Below, one piece after another: positions 8,817-17,051 of a stretch of DNA of 64,000 nt. Position 1 is the stretch's first letter; each line of letters begins with the position of its first letter. The position numbers were made by a program, and so were the translations under genes. Source of the DNA: Bordetella genomosp. 2 (GTDB lineage Bacteria; Pseudomonadota; Gammaproteobacteria; Burkholderiales; Burkholderiaceae_B). The stretch is from NCBI RefSeq assembly GCF_002261345.1, contig NZ_NEVT01000002.1, positions 248,001 to 312,000 of the forward strand, written 5' to 3'. The notes below the pieces were generated by a model. It made no database searches. It saw only the letters and a program-made list of their open reading frames with translations, and was not told the origin of the DNA.

Positions 8817-9803
8817 ATGCATGTTCGTGACCGCCGCAAATTCGTACTGGGTTCCGCCGCCGCGCTGGCCGCCGCCGCCTTGCCTGGCAAGGCCGTGATG
8901 GCGCAGTTGACCGGGGATGCGTCGACGATGCGCATCGTGGTGCCGTTCTCGGCGGCCGGCCCCACCGATTTCATCGCCCGCCTGTTCGCCCAGGCGCTTG
9001 CCGAGGAACTGAAGGCCACGGTCATCGTCGAGAACAAGCCCGGCGCCTCGGGCAACATCGGCACGCAGTTCGTGGTGGACGCCCCGGCGGACGGCACGCT
9101 GCTGGTCCATACAACGGCCGCGATGCAGGCGGTTAACCCCATCCTTTATCCCGGCCAGCGCTTCGATCCCGCCAAGGACTTGATTCCGGTCGGGATCACG
9201 GGATCATTGGCCAATGTGCTGGTCGTGCATCCGGAGTCGGGCGTGAAGACCATCGAGGAACTGGTCGCCAAGGGCAAGCAGACCGAGCTGACCTATGCGA
9301 CGTTCGGCCCGGGCACCTCGCCGCACATTTACGGCGAGCTGTTGCGCGGCCTCACCGGCATCAAGGCCATTCCCATCGCCTACAAGGGCAGCGGCAACGC
9401 CAAGGCGGACATGCTGGCGGGCCGCATCGACTTCATGTTCGACAGCATGACCACCGCCGTGACGACCGTCGAGGCCGGCCAGTTGCTCGGCCTGGCCATC
9501 ACCTCGCAGGAACGCTCGGCGCTGTTGCCGGACGTGCCGACGCTCAAGGAAAAGGGCTATGGCAGGCTGAACCTGAACTTCTGGTTCGTGCTGCAGGTGT
9601 CGTCCAAGACGCGCCCGGAAGTGGTGCAGCGACTGCGCGTGGCCGTGGCGAAGGCGGCGCGGAACCCTGCTTACCGCAAGGGCGTGGCCGAGCGCGGCGT
9701 GGATACCTTCACCGTGCCGGCCGACCAGGTGGAGCGCTTCGTGCGCGAGGACACCGCGGTCTGGCGCGACGCCGTGGTCGAGATGGGCATCAAGGCGGAA
9801 TGA
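8817..9803 (+). CDS. Bug/TctC-family periplasmic substrate-binding receptor
   Basis: 328 residues from ATG 8817, which follows a GACAGGAG ribosome site; earlier in-frame ATGs lack one. The N-terminus RDRRKFVLGSAAALAAAALP resembles a Tat signal, so export may be as a folded protein. The mature part shows the usual family features: VPFSAAGPTDFIAR near the start, the ENKPGASGNIG loop and YKGSGNAKADMLAG. It binds a carboxylate ligand in the periplasm. No TctA/TctB membrane genes are nearby. First gene of an operon with a CoA-transferase and an enoyl-CoA hydratase, so the ligand may be the acid that they activate. Confidence 0.85.
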   Translation: MHVRDRRKFVLGSAAALAAAALPGKAVMAQLTGDASTMRIVVPFSAAGPTDFIARLFAQALAEELKATVIVENKPGASGNIGTQFVVDAPADGTLLVHTTAAMQAVNPILYPGQRFDPAKDLIPVGITGSLANVLVVHPESGVKTIEELVAKGKQTELTYATFGPGTSPHIYGELLRGLTGIKAIPIAYKGSGNAKADMLAGRIDFMFDSMTTAVTTVEAGQLLGLAITSQERSALLPDVPTLKEKGYGRLNLNFWFVLQVSSKTRPEVVQRLRVAVAKAARNPAYRKGVAERGVDTFTVPADQVERFVREDTAVWRDAVVEMGIKAE

Positions 9804-9831
9804 CGGACAGACGCGCTCAGGCAGGAATGGA

Positions 9832-11058
9832 ATGATGCAACCCTTAGCTGGATTGAAGGTGGTCGATTTTTCCAAGGTGCTGGCGGGACCGCTGTGCGGC
9901 CAGTACCTGGGCGAACTGGGCGCCGAGGTCATCAAGGTGGAACCCGTCGAGCTCGGCGACGACACGCGGGGCTGGACGCCCACCGTGCAAGGCGAGTCGA
10001 CCATCTTCCTGGCCGTCAATCACAACAAGCGCAGCATTGCCCTGGACCTCAAGTCGGAACAGGGCCGCGAGGTCGCCCGCCGCCTGGTGCGCGATGCCGA
10101 CATCGTGCTGCAAGGATTCGGCAGCGGCACGGCGCAGCGGCTCGGCATCGACCGGGACACGCTGATGACCCTCAATCCCATGCTCATCTATTGCGAGATC
10201 AGCGGCTATGGCCGCGACGGCCCGATGGGCAACGAGCCAGGCTACGACGTCATGCTGCAGGCTTTCAGCGGCATGATCAGCACCCTGGGACATCCGGGCG
10301 GCGACTACGCGCGGGCCAGCTTTTCGCCGGTGGATATCGGCACGGCGATGTTCGGGCTGAGCGGCGTGCTGGCAGCGGTGATCGAGCGGCAGCGCACCGG
10401 CAAGGGGGTGTACGTGGAGCTGGCGCTGCTCGATACGGCCCTGGGGTTCATGAGCTACATGGCGCAAACGTATTGGCATACCGGCCGGGATCCGCAGCGC
10501 ATGGGCACGGCGCATCCCAGCATGTGCCCGTACCAGGCCTTCCAGGCCAAGGACGGCCCGCTCATGCTGGGCGCCGGCAACGACGCGCAGTGGCGGCGCT
10601 TTTGCGAGGCGGCGGGCATGGCGGAATATGCCGACCATCCCGACTTTGCCACCAATGCGCAGCGGCTCGCCAACCTGGCGCGCACCGTGCAGATCGTGCA
10701 GGAACGGATCGCCACGCGCACCGTGGCCGAATGGGTGGCATTGCTCAGCCGCATCAAGGTCGCCTGCTCGCCCATTCATACGCTGGGGCAGGCGCTGGGT
10801 CACCCGCAGGTCCAGGCGCGGGGCTTGATCGAGCAGACGGAGCATCCGGTGGTGGGCACGCTCAAGCAGGTCGGCCTGCCGGTGAAGTTCCAGGGCCGTC
10901 CGCGCCAGGCCGCGTGCCCGCCGCCGCTGCACGGCCAGCACACCCGGGAGATCCTGCGGGAGCTGGGGTACGGCGATGCCGACGTCGCCGCGCTGCTCGG
11001 GGCCGCGGTGGTCCGGCAATGGCAGGCCGACGAAACCAGACAACCAGGAGGTGCATGA
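9832..11058 (+). CDS. Class III CoA-transferase (CaiB/BaiF family)
   Basis: 408 residues, 28 bases after the Bug gene. Family features are clear: LAGLKVVDFSKVLAGPLCGQ at the N-terminus, EVIKVEPVELGDDTRGW, NHNKRSIALDLKSEQGRE, and an aspartate in SFSPVDIGTAMF near residue 170 matching the catalytic Asp region. It transfers CoA between organic acids, activating a substrate for the hydratase next to it. The substrate is unknown. Two adjacent ATGs (9832 and 9835) are possible starts. Its stop overlaps the start region of the hydratase gene. Confidence 0.85.
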   Translation: MMQPLAGLKVVDFSKVLAGPLCGQYLGELGAEVIKVEPVELGDDTRGWTPTVQGESTIFLAVNHNKRSIALDLKSEQGREVARRLVRDADIVLQGFGSGTAQRLGIDRDTLMTLNPMLIYCEISGYGRDGPMGNEPGYDVMLQAFSGMISTLGHPGGDYARASFSPVDIGTAMFGLSGVLAAVIERQRTGKGVYVELALLDTALGFMSYMAQTYWHTGRDPQRMGTAHPSMCPYQAFQAKDGPLMLGAGNDAQWRRFCEAAGMAEYADHPDFATNAQRLANLARTVQIVQERIATRTVAEWVALLSRIKVACSPIHTLGQALGHPQVQARGLIEQTEHPVVGTLKQVGLPVKFQGRPRQAACPPPLHGQHTREILRELGYGDADVAALLGAAVVRQWQADETRQPGGA

Positions 11059-11828
11059 TGATTCGCTATGACGTCCGCGGCCAGACCGCGGAGATCCTGT
11101 TCGACAATCCGCCCGTCAATGCCTTGTCCGAGCAGATGCTGGACGACTACCTGGCCGCCCTGCGGCGCGCGGCGGCGGATCCCGCCGTGCGCGCCGTCAT
11201 CGTCGGCAGCGCCGTGCCGGGGCGGTTCTGCGCCGGGCTGAACCTGATGGCGATCCACGCGGGCGACCATGCCCGGGTCAGGAATCTGCTGGAGCGCCTG
11301 TACGTGCGCAACGTGGACACGCAGTTCCACATGGGCAAGCCCACCATCGCCGCGGTGGACGGCACCGCCCGCGGCGGCGGCATGACGTTGGCGGTGTCGT
11401 GCGACATGATCGTGGCGTCGGAAAGCGCGGATTTCGGCTATCCCGAGGTCGACGCGGGCGTGCCGCCATCGATCCACTTTTCGCATCTGCCGCGCATCGT
11501 CGGCCGTCATCGGGCCTTCGAGCTGCTGTTCACCGGACGCGTGTTCGATGCCCGGGAGGCGGCCGGGATGGGGCTGGTGGTGCGCGTCGCGCCGGCGGGG
11601 CAGGCCATGGAGGCGGCCCGCGCGCTGGCCGGCACGCTGTGCGCCAAGTCCCCCGAGGTCCTGCGCCACGGTCGTGAGGCGTTCATGCAGGCCAACGACA
11701 ATGGCTACCGGGCCGCTGTCCGGGCCGCCGCGGACAGCTTCTGCGTCGCGGCCGGGCGGCCCAGCGCCCGGGAAGGCATTGCGGCCTTTGTCGAGAAGCG
11801 CAAGCCCATCTGGCCGGCCGACGCCTGA
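11058..11828 (+). CDS. Enoyl-CoA hydratase/isomerase (crotonase family)
   Basis: 256 residues from ATG 11058, chosen because AGGAGG sits six bases upstream; ATG 11055 overlaps the CoA-transferase stop and is too close. It has the crotonase fold: FDNPPVNALS near the N-terminus, the oxyanion loop GRFCAGLNLMAI and the second oxyanion segment TARGGGMTLAVSCDMIVAS, followed by the FGYPEVDAGVPPS strand. It hydrates, isomerises or hydrolyses a CoA ester produced by the upstream CoA-transferase. Only part of a degradation pathway is present here, so the product must feed into genes elsewhere. Confidence 0.85.
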   Translation: MIRYDVRGQTAEILFDNPPVNALSEQMLDDYLAALRRAAADPAVRAVIVGSAVPGRFCAGLNLMAIHAGDHARVRNLLERLYVRNVDTQFHMGKPTIAAVDGTARGGGMTLAVSCDMIVASESADFGYPEVDAGVPPSIHFSHLPRIVGRHRAFELLFTGRVFDAREAAGMGLVVRVAPAGQAMEAARALAGTLCAKSPEVLRHGREAFMQANDNGYRAAVRAAADSFCVAAGRPSAREGIAAFVEKRKPIWPADA

Positions 11829-11879
11829 CGCAACCCGGCCGGCGCGCCGCCGCCCCGTGCGGGGCGCGTGCGCCGCGCG

Positions 11880-14354
11880 TCAGAACGCCACGCTGGCCGA
11901 CAGCGTCAGTGTGCGCGGCGAGCCCAGCGCGAAGGCGCCCCATTGCGATACGCCGGACCAGTACTCGCGGTTGAAGGCGTTCTGCAGGTTGAGCTGGAAC
12001 GTCACGTCGCTGCCTTGTATGGCGGTGACATAGCGGGCACCCAGGTCGACGCGCGTCCAGGCCGGCAGGTACGCGCTGTTCTGCTGGTTCACGTACTGTT
12101 TGGCCGAGTGGATGATGCCGGACGTGAGCGTCAGGCCCGGCACCCAGGGCAGGTCCCATTCGGCTCCTAGCGTGGCGTGCCAGCGCGGCACGCCGACCGG
12201 CTGGTTGCCGCGCAGGGCGGGGTCGGCCGTGCGCGTGAGTTCGGCGTCCAGCCAGGTAATGCCGCCAAGCAGCCGCACGCCCCGCACCGGTTCGCCCTGC
12301 AGGCTGAGCTCGACGCCGTGGTTGCGCTGCTTGCCGTTGACGCCGAACACGCCGTTGTCGAGATAACCGCTGGGCTTGGTGATCTGGAACAGGCTGAGCG
12401 TGGCCAGCACCGTATCGAAATCCGCCTTGAACCCCAGCTCATATTGCCTGGATTTGTAGGGCGCCATCATTTCGCCGGCATTGCTGGCGGTCTGGGGCGC
12501 GACATCGCCCCGCGACAGCCCTTCGATGTAACTGCCGTACACCATGGTGGACGTCGTTGGTCGGAAGATCACTCCCACCGCCGGGGTCCAGGCATGGTCG
12601 CGATACTCGCTGGTGCGCGCGCCGCTGACGCGGTCCCAGTTGTCCGCGTCGATCTGCTGATACCGGGCGCCGGCGATCACCTGCACCCGCTCGTCCAGCA
12701 TGGACAGCGTGTCCGACAGCGCCAGGCTGTTCAGCCGCGAGCGCGCCACGCGCGGCAGGCTGTCGGGCTTGTCGATGTCCTGGGCCGGGTAGCGCACCGG
12801 GTCGTACAGGTTCGACGCCAGCGGAGTGCCGTCGGCGCTGTTCTGGTAGTTGGTGACTTCCAGCACCGTGGCCTGGACCGTGGCGGCGTGCCGTACCGGC
12901 CCGGTCTCGAAGCCCAGCCGGGCGCCGGCCGACGCCGTGTCGCGCTTGACCTTGAAAATGCCGTAGCGCGGCGTGCTGGTGAAATCCCCCGTGTCGTCGA
13001 CAAACACCATCTGCTGGTCGAACAGGCGGTCTACCCGGGAATAGCCATGTCCCGCGTTGCCGAACAGCGTCAGCCGGTCGTTGACGTGGTACTGCACGTC
13101 CAGTAGCGCGGACCGGTCTTCCAGCTTGGACCAGCCCCAGGTCTGGGCCGGGTTGACGCTGCCGTCGGGCGCGTCCGGGACGCTCACGCCATTCGCCACG
13201 GAATACACGCGCGAGGGCGCATCCCAGTCTTCGTCCTGCAGCACCAGGTCCAGGCTGGCGACCAGTTTCTCGCCGCGGTAATCCAGGCCCAGCGCCCCGA
13301 CGGAAATCTTGCGGTGCTGGTGGTCAACTTCCGTATCGCCCTGTTCGTGGCTGCCGTTGATCCGCACGCCCCATTGCTGTTGTTCGCCGAAGCGGCGGCC
13401 GATGTCGACCTGCGCCCCGCCCACCGAACGCTGTCCGTAATTGGCGGTCAGGCGCGTCACCGGCTGGTCCTCCGCGCGCTTGGGCACTATGTTGATGACG
13501 CCGCCGACGCCGCCGTCGGGCGATATGCCGTACAGCAGGCCGGTCGCGCCCTTCAGGACCTCGACCCGTTCGATATAGGGCGTGAAGGCCCGGTAATTGG
13601 GCGCCACGCCATATACGCCATTGAACGCGACCTCGCCGACGTTGCCTTCCGCGATGGGAAAGCCGCGTATGGAGTAGGAATCGACCATACCGCCGGTCTG
13701 GCTGACCGCCACGGACGGGTCATAGGCCAGCGCATCCGCGATGGTGGTGGCGTTCTGGTGGCGCAGGAAGGTCTCGGTGTAGCTGGTCAGGCTGAACGGC
13801 AGCGCCATGACGTCCTGGTTGCCGAGCATGCCGGCGCGGCCGCCGCGCGCGGTCTGGCCGCCTGCGTAGGCCTCCGGTAGCGAGTCTGCCAGGCTGGAAC
13901 TGCCGACCACCGTGACGGCGGGCAGGGCGGCCACGCCCGCGGACGCTGCCTGCTTGCGCAGCGTGTATTCGCCGTTGCTTTCCCTGACGGCCTGCAGGCC
14001 GGTGCCCGCCAGCAGGCGGTCGAGCGCCTGCCGGGCGGTATAGCTGCCCGCCAGGCCCGGGCTGCGCAGCCCGGCCGTCAAGGCCGCGTTGACGGAGATG
14101 ACGGCGCCCGACTGGCGTCCGAAGCTGCCCAGGGCCTGGTCCAGCGGCCCCTGGGGAATATTGAATCGATGGCGCGTCTCGGCCGTGGCGGCCGCTTGCG
14201 CATGGGCGGACGGGCCCGGGCCGGCCAGCGCCAGGCCCGCCGCCGCCCACACCAGCGTGCGGGCCAGCAGCGCCGGCCCGCGGCGTGCCGCTGGCGCGCG
14301 GTGTCCAGGCCGGCCAGGGCGGGGCGGGTGGACCGGAGGGGGGAGGGCAGCCAT
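11880..14354 (-). CDS. TonB-dependent siderophore receptor with signalling domain
   Basis: 824 residues from ATG 14354 (GGAAAA upstream); ATG 14384 would add ten residues. A signal peptide ends near AHAQ. It is followed by an STN/secretin-like domain (RHRFNIPQGPLDQALGSFGR), which in FecA-type receptors contacts the FecR anti-sigma factor. The plug domain (SFSLTSYTETFLRHQNATTI) and a 22-strand barrel ending in LTLSASVAF follow. It imports a ferric siderophore across the outer membrane and signals its binding. It lies downstream of fecR and fecI homologues in the same direction, the classic cell-surface signalling arrangement. The siderophore is not identifiable from sequence. Confidence 0.88.
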   Translation of the reverse strand: MAALPPPVHPPRPGRPGHRAPAARRGPALLARTLVWAAAGLALAGPGPSAHAQAAATAETRHRFNIPQGPLDQALGSFGRQSGAVISVNAALTAGLRSPGLAGSYTARQALDRLLAGTGLQAVRESNGEYTLRKQAASAGVAALPAVTVVGSSSLADSLPEAYAGGQTARGGRAGMLGNQDVMALPFSLTSYTETFLRHQNATTIADALAYDPSVAVSQTGGMVDSYSIRGFPIAEGNVGEVAFNGVYGVAPNYRAFTPYIERVEVLKGATGLLYGISPDGGVGGVINIVPKRAEDQPVTRLTANYGQRSVGGAQVDIGRRFGEQQQWGVRINGSHEQGDTEVDHQHRKISVGALGLDYRGEKLVASLDLVLQDEDWDAPSRVYSVANGVSVPDAPDGSVNPAQTWGWSKLEDRSALLDVQYHVNDRLTLFGNAGHGYSRVDRLFDQQMVFVDDTGDFTSTPRYGIFKVKRDTASAGARLGFETGPVRHAATVQATVLEVTNYQNSADGTPLASNLYDPVRYPAQDIDKPDSLPRVARSRLNSLALSDTLSMLDERVQVIAGARYQQIDADNWDRVSGARTSEYRDHAWTPAVGVIFRPTTSTMVYGSYIEGLSRGDVAPQTASNAGEMMAPYKSRQYELGFKADFDTVLATLSLFQITKPSGYLDNGVFGVNGKQRNHGVELSLQGEPVRGVRLLGGITWLDAELTRTADPALRGNQPVGVPRWHATLGAEWDLPWVPGLTLTSGIIHSAKQYVNQQNSAYLPAWTRVDLGARYVTAIQGSDVTFQLNLQNAFNREYWSGVSQWGAFALGSPRTLTLSASVAF

Positions 14355-14515
14355 ATGCAGTTTTCCTATGCCGATGCTTGTCATGGTCGAATCGAAGCAC
14401 CCCGGATCCGCGTGGATCGTTGTTCGTGCTTTCCCTGGAGGCCGCACGAGATCCGGAAAACTGCCGGGAAATTTGTAAAAAAACCGCCATCGCGCAGGCC
14501 GGCGCCGGGCGCGGC

Positions 14516-15583
14516 TCAGCGCGCGGCGACCCGGGTCCAGTACCGGGTGTAGCGGCTTACCTTGACGGGCAGGCGCCGTTCCAGCGAGTCGAGGATGCGG
14601 TCGGTGGCATCCTCGCCGCGCAAGGGCCAGGCGCCGGTGATGCGCAGGGCGGCCACCTCCGGCGCCCAGCGCAGCACCCCGGGGCGATAGCGCCCCAGCT
14701 CGGCCAGGAAGTCGTCCAGCCGCATGCCCGCCGCGGTGAAGACGCCCTCCGCCCAGGCCTGGCTGCTTTCATCCAGCGGCGTGGCAGCGGCGATGGCATG
14801 CCGGGTAAAGCGCGCCTGTTCGCCGGCCCGGACCAGGATGGGCCGGCCCGCCTGGTCCAGCAGGCGCACCTCGACGGCGCCTTCGGCCACCGCCAGGCGC
14901 GTCCACGAGCCGCCGCCGGGCGCGTCGTGTCGCACGGTGAACCGCGTGCCCACCGGCGTCAGCGTGCCTTCCGCGGTCGCCACCACCAGGGGCCGGCCGG
15001 CCGGGTCGCGGCCGCTGGTCAGCATGATTTCGCCGCCGCGCAGGACGATACGGCGTTCCCGCGCGGTGAAGCGCACGTCGATGGCGCTGGCGGTGTTCAA
15101 TATGACTTGCGTGCCGTCTTCGAGCACCACGCTGCGTTGTTCGCCGGTGGCGGTGCGCACATCGGCCAATGCGCCCGCCAGCGAGGCGCGCCACGGCACC
15201 TGGTCCCGGGCCAGGTAGAGCGCGGCGCCGCCCACGCCCAGCCACGCGAAGCTCTTGAGCGCGCGGCGGCGGCCGCCGGCCGTCGCGGCGCGTTGCAGGG
15301 CGGCGCGCGCAACCGCCGGCGGCAGGCGCGCTGCGCCGTCGCGCAGCCGGCCCCCCATGGCCTGAAGCTGCTGCCAGGCGCGGGCATGCTCGTCATGCGC
15401 TGCGAGCCAGCGATCGAAGGTTTCCCGTTCGCGGGCAGTCTGCATGCCCGATGCCAGGCGCACGTACCAGGCGATGGCCTGTTGCGCGACTTGGTCGGGG
15501 ATGGGGGCGCGCTGCCCGGGCGCCGGCGTATCCGCTGCCGCGGCGCCGTCTGCCCTTGCCCGGGTCGGTAGCGGATCCGCCAT
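14516..15583 (-). CDS. FecR-type anti-sigma regulator
   Basis: 355 residues from ATG 15583, with GGAGCAGATC just upstream. The N-terminal cytoplasmic part contains the FecR/DUF4880 sequence AIAWYVRLASG and DRWLAAHDEHARAW. A single membrane segment lies near residue 120, and the periplasmic FecR domain (VRTATGEQRSVVLEDGTQVILNTASAIDV split over residues 150-185) follows. It should hold the ECF sigma factor inactive until the receptor reports siderophore. It begins 11 bases after the sigma gene and ends 161 bases before the receptor, a gap long enough for a sigma-dependent receptor promoter. Confidence 0.85.
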   Translation of the reverse strand: MADPLPTRARADGAAAADTPAPGQRAPIPDQVAQQAIAWYVRLASGMQTARERETFDRWLAAHDEHARAWQQLQAMGGRLRDGAARLPPAVARAALQRAATAGGRRRALKSFAWLGVGGAALYLARDQVPWRASLAGALADVRTATGEQRSVVLEDGTQVILNTASAIDVRFTARERRIVLRGGEIMLTSGRDPAGRPLVVATAEGTLTPVGTRFTVRHDAPGGGSWTRLAVAEGAVEVRLLDQAGRPILVRAGEQARFTRHAIAAATPLDESSQAWAEGVFTAAGMRLDDFLAELGRYRPGVLRWAPEVAALRITGAWPLRGEDATDRILDSLERRLPVKVSRYTRYWTRVAAR

Positions 15584-15594
15584 GATCTGCTCCG

Positions 15595-16098
15595 CTAGCC
15601 GTTGGCCGCGAGTATCCGGAAGCAATGTCCGACGGCGCGCGTCATGGCTTTCTGCACCACGTTCACACTGGTTTCCAGCCGCGCGGCTATCTGCGGATAT
15701 GTCAGGCCTTCGAGCTGGGACAACAGGAAGATCTCGCGGCAGCGCGCGGGCAGCCCGTCCAGCATGCAGGCGATCTGCTCGAGGGTTTCCAGGATCAATG
15801 CCCGATCTTCCGGCGACGGGCTGACCGCTTCGGGCTGGGCCGCCAGGGCTTCAAGCCAGGCGCGCTCCAGCTCGCGGCGGCGCCAATGGCTGACCACCAG
15901 GCCATTGGCAATGGTGGCCAGGTACGCGCGCGGTTCCCATATCTGCTCGCGCTGGCCACGGCCCAAAATGCGCAGGAAAGTATCGTGCGCCAGGTCCGCG
16001 GCGTCGGACGAGTTGCCCAGGCGGCGTCGCAGCCATGCCTGCAGCCAGCCGTGGTGGTCGCAGTAGAGGCTTTCGATATTGGCTGCCTGCTCGGGCAT
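15595..16098 (-). CDS. FecI-type ECF sigma factor
   Basis: 167 residues with region 2 (SSDAADLAHDTFLRIL) and region 4 (LPARCREIFLLSQLEGLTYPQIAARL), the size and order of iron-starvation ECF sigma factors. It should direct RNA polymerase to the TonB receptor promoter downstream when the FecR-like protein is triggered. A Fur-like box at 16135-16149, 37 bases upstream of the start, predicts iron repression. The gene starts a three-gene set with fecR and receptor. Immediately upstream is the remnant of another TonB receptor. Confidence 0.87.
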   Translation of the reverse strand: MPEQAANIESLYCDHHGWLQAWLRRRLGNSSDAADLAHDTFLRILGRGQREQIWEPRAYLATIANGLVVSHWRRRELERAWLEALAAQPEAVSPSPEDRALILETLEQIACMLDGLPARCREIFLLSQLEGLTYPQIAARLETSVNVVQKAMTRAVGHCFRILAANG

Positions 16099-16134
16099 GG
16101 GTAGGGCTTCCGGCAGCGCCGCCGGTTTTTGTAA

Positions 16135-16149
16135 TGAGAACTAATATCA
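16135..16149 (-). promoter_or_regulatory. Fur-like box upstream of the ECF sigma gene
   Basis: Read on the minus strand the site is TGATATTAGTTCTCA, matching 11 of 14 positions of the 7-1-7 Fur consensus (TGATAAT-N-ATTATCA). It lies in a short AT-rich patch just before the sigma factor start. Position and match suggest iron-dependent repression by Fur. Confidence 0.5.
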
Positions 16150-16207
16150 ATTATTGATTGAATCCTCCGCTTTGGCAACTGCTGCCGGCGCGCGGCAGTG
16201 TCCGGCA

Positions 16208-16733
16208 TCACCACCGGTAGCTCATGGTCGCGTACAGCGTGCGCGGTTCGCCGTAGCGGCAGCCGGTGGAGCCGGCGCAGGAAAGGTAGTCGCGGTTGAA
16301 CAGGTTGCGGGCATTCACCGTCAGGCTCAGCCCGGCCAGGCCGGGGTCGAGTTCGCCGAATTCGTAGGCGGCCATCGCGTCGACCAACAGCCGGCCCGGC
16401 ACGTCGGCGCCATAGCCCGGCAGATTGGTGGAACTGGCATAGCGCAGCCCGGCTCCCAGGGTGAGCCCGGGCGCGCCGGCGGCCGTCAGGTTGTATTCGG
16501 GTCCACAGCGAGGCGCTGTGCAGCGGCACGAGGGTCACGCGCTGGTCGACCAGCGTGGGGTCGTTGCTGCGCACCGTGCGGGCATCGGTGTACGCGTAGG
16601 TGGCCAGCACCCGGAGCGCGCCGAGATCCACGCGGGCTTCCAGCTCCAGCCCGCGCGAGCGCGCCTTGCCATTCTGCACGGAATAGGTCGGATCGGCCGG
16701 GTCGGGGGTCAAGGCGTTGGTCTGGGTCAGGTT
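16208..16733 (-). pseudogene. Broken C-terminal fragment of a FhuA-like TonB receptor
   Basis: About 175 codons matching the end of a TonB-dependent barrel. It begins abruptly at NLTQTNALTPDPADP directly after an in-frame TAA (16734-16736), with no signal peptide, plug or earlier strands. The first frame carries YSVQNGKARSRGLELEA and HSASLWT, then a one-base insertion in the GGG run at 16499-16501 shifts the frame to EYNLTAAGAPGLTLGAGLRYA. The fragment ends in LYATMSYRW with the normal terminal aromatic residue. So it is both 5'-truncated and frameshifted. It is probably a relic of a receptor deleted when the neighbouring segment was joined. Confidence 0.85.
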
Positions 16734-16796
16734 TTAGGGCATTGCTCTCGTGCAATGCCGGGCGGGGCATCGCGGGCGCCGGCCTGACGGCCTGAC

Positions 16797-16838
16797 GGCG
16801 CGACGATCGTCGCGCCGCGTCCGCGACAATCGTCGCGG
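16797..16838. promoter_or_regulatory. Paired palindromes, probable AcoR enhancer site
   Basis: Two related dyads: GGCGCGACGATCGTCGCGCC at 16797-16816 is a perfect 20-base palindrome, and CCGCGACAATCGTCGCGG at 16821-16838 is palindromic except for one central pair. They share GCGAC-R-ATCGTCGC. They lie about 130-175 bases upstream of the sigma54 promoter at 16970, the normal distance for an enhancer-binding protein. The AcoR-type activator encoded at 23234 is the obvious candidate to bind there. Confidence 0.6.
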
Positions 16839-16969
16839 CCGGCCATGCGACAACGGCCGGCCCACCCGCTTCGCCACGCCCCGAGGGCGGCCGGCCCGGG
16901 CCGCCCGGATCTTCCATCTCCTTCATTTTCCAGCGGTTTTCCGCAAGCCTTCGCGCCTTGCCGGGAACT

Positions 16970-16985
16970 TGGCACGGATGTTGCA
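16970..16985 (+). promoter_or_regulatory. Sigma54 (-24/-12) promoter of the aco-like operon
   Basis: TGGCAC-N5-TTGCA, a full match to the RpoN consensus, with GG at 16971-16972 and GC at 16983-16984. Transcription would start near 16996, about 56 bases before the E1 alpha start codon. Confidence 0.8.
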
Positions 16986-17051
16986 TCGGTGTCTGCACGG
17001 TATCGGCTGCTTGCCATACGGATGACCGACACGACACAAGGAGACACGGCG

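Noticed and set aside
16739-16760. GGCATTGC-N6-GCAATGCC hairpin at the pseudogene edge considered as a terminator or IS end
   Set aside because: No T-tract, no transposase and no target duplication visible; retained only as a possible rearrangement mark.
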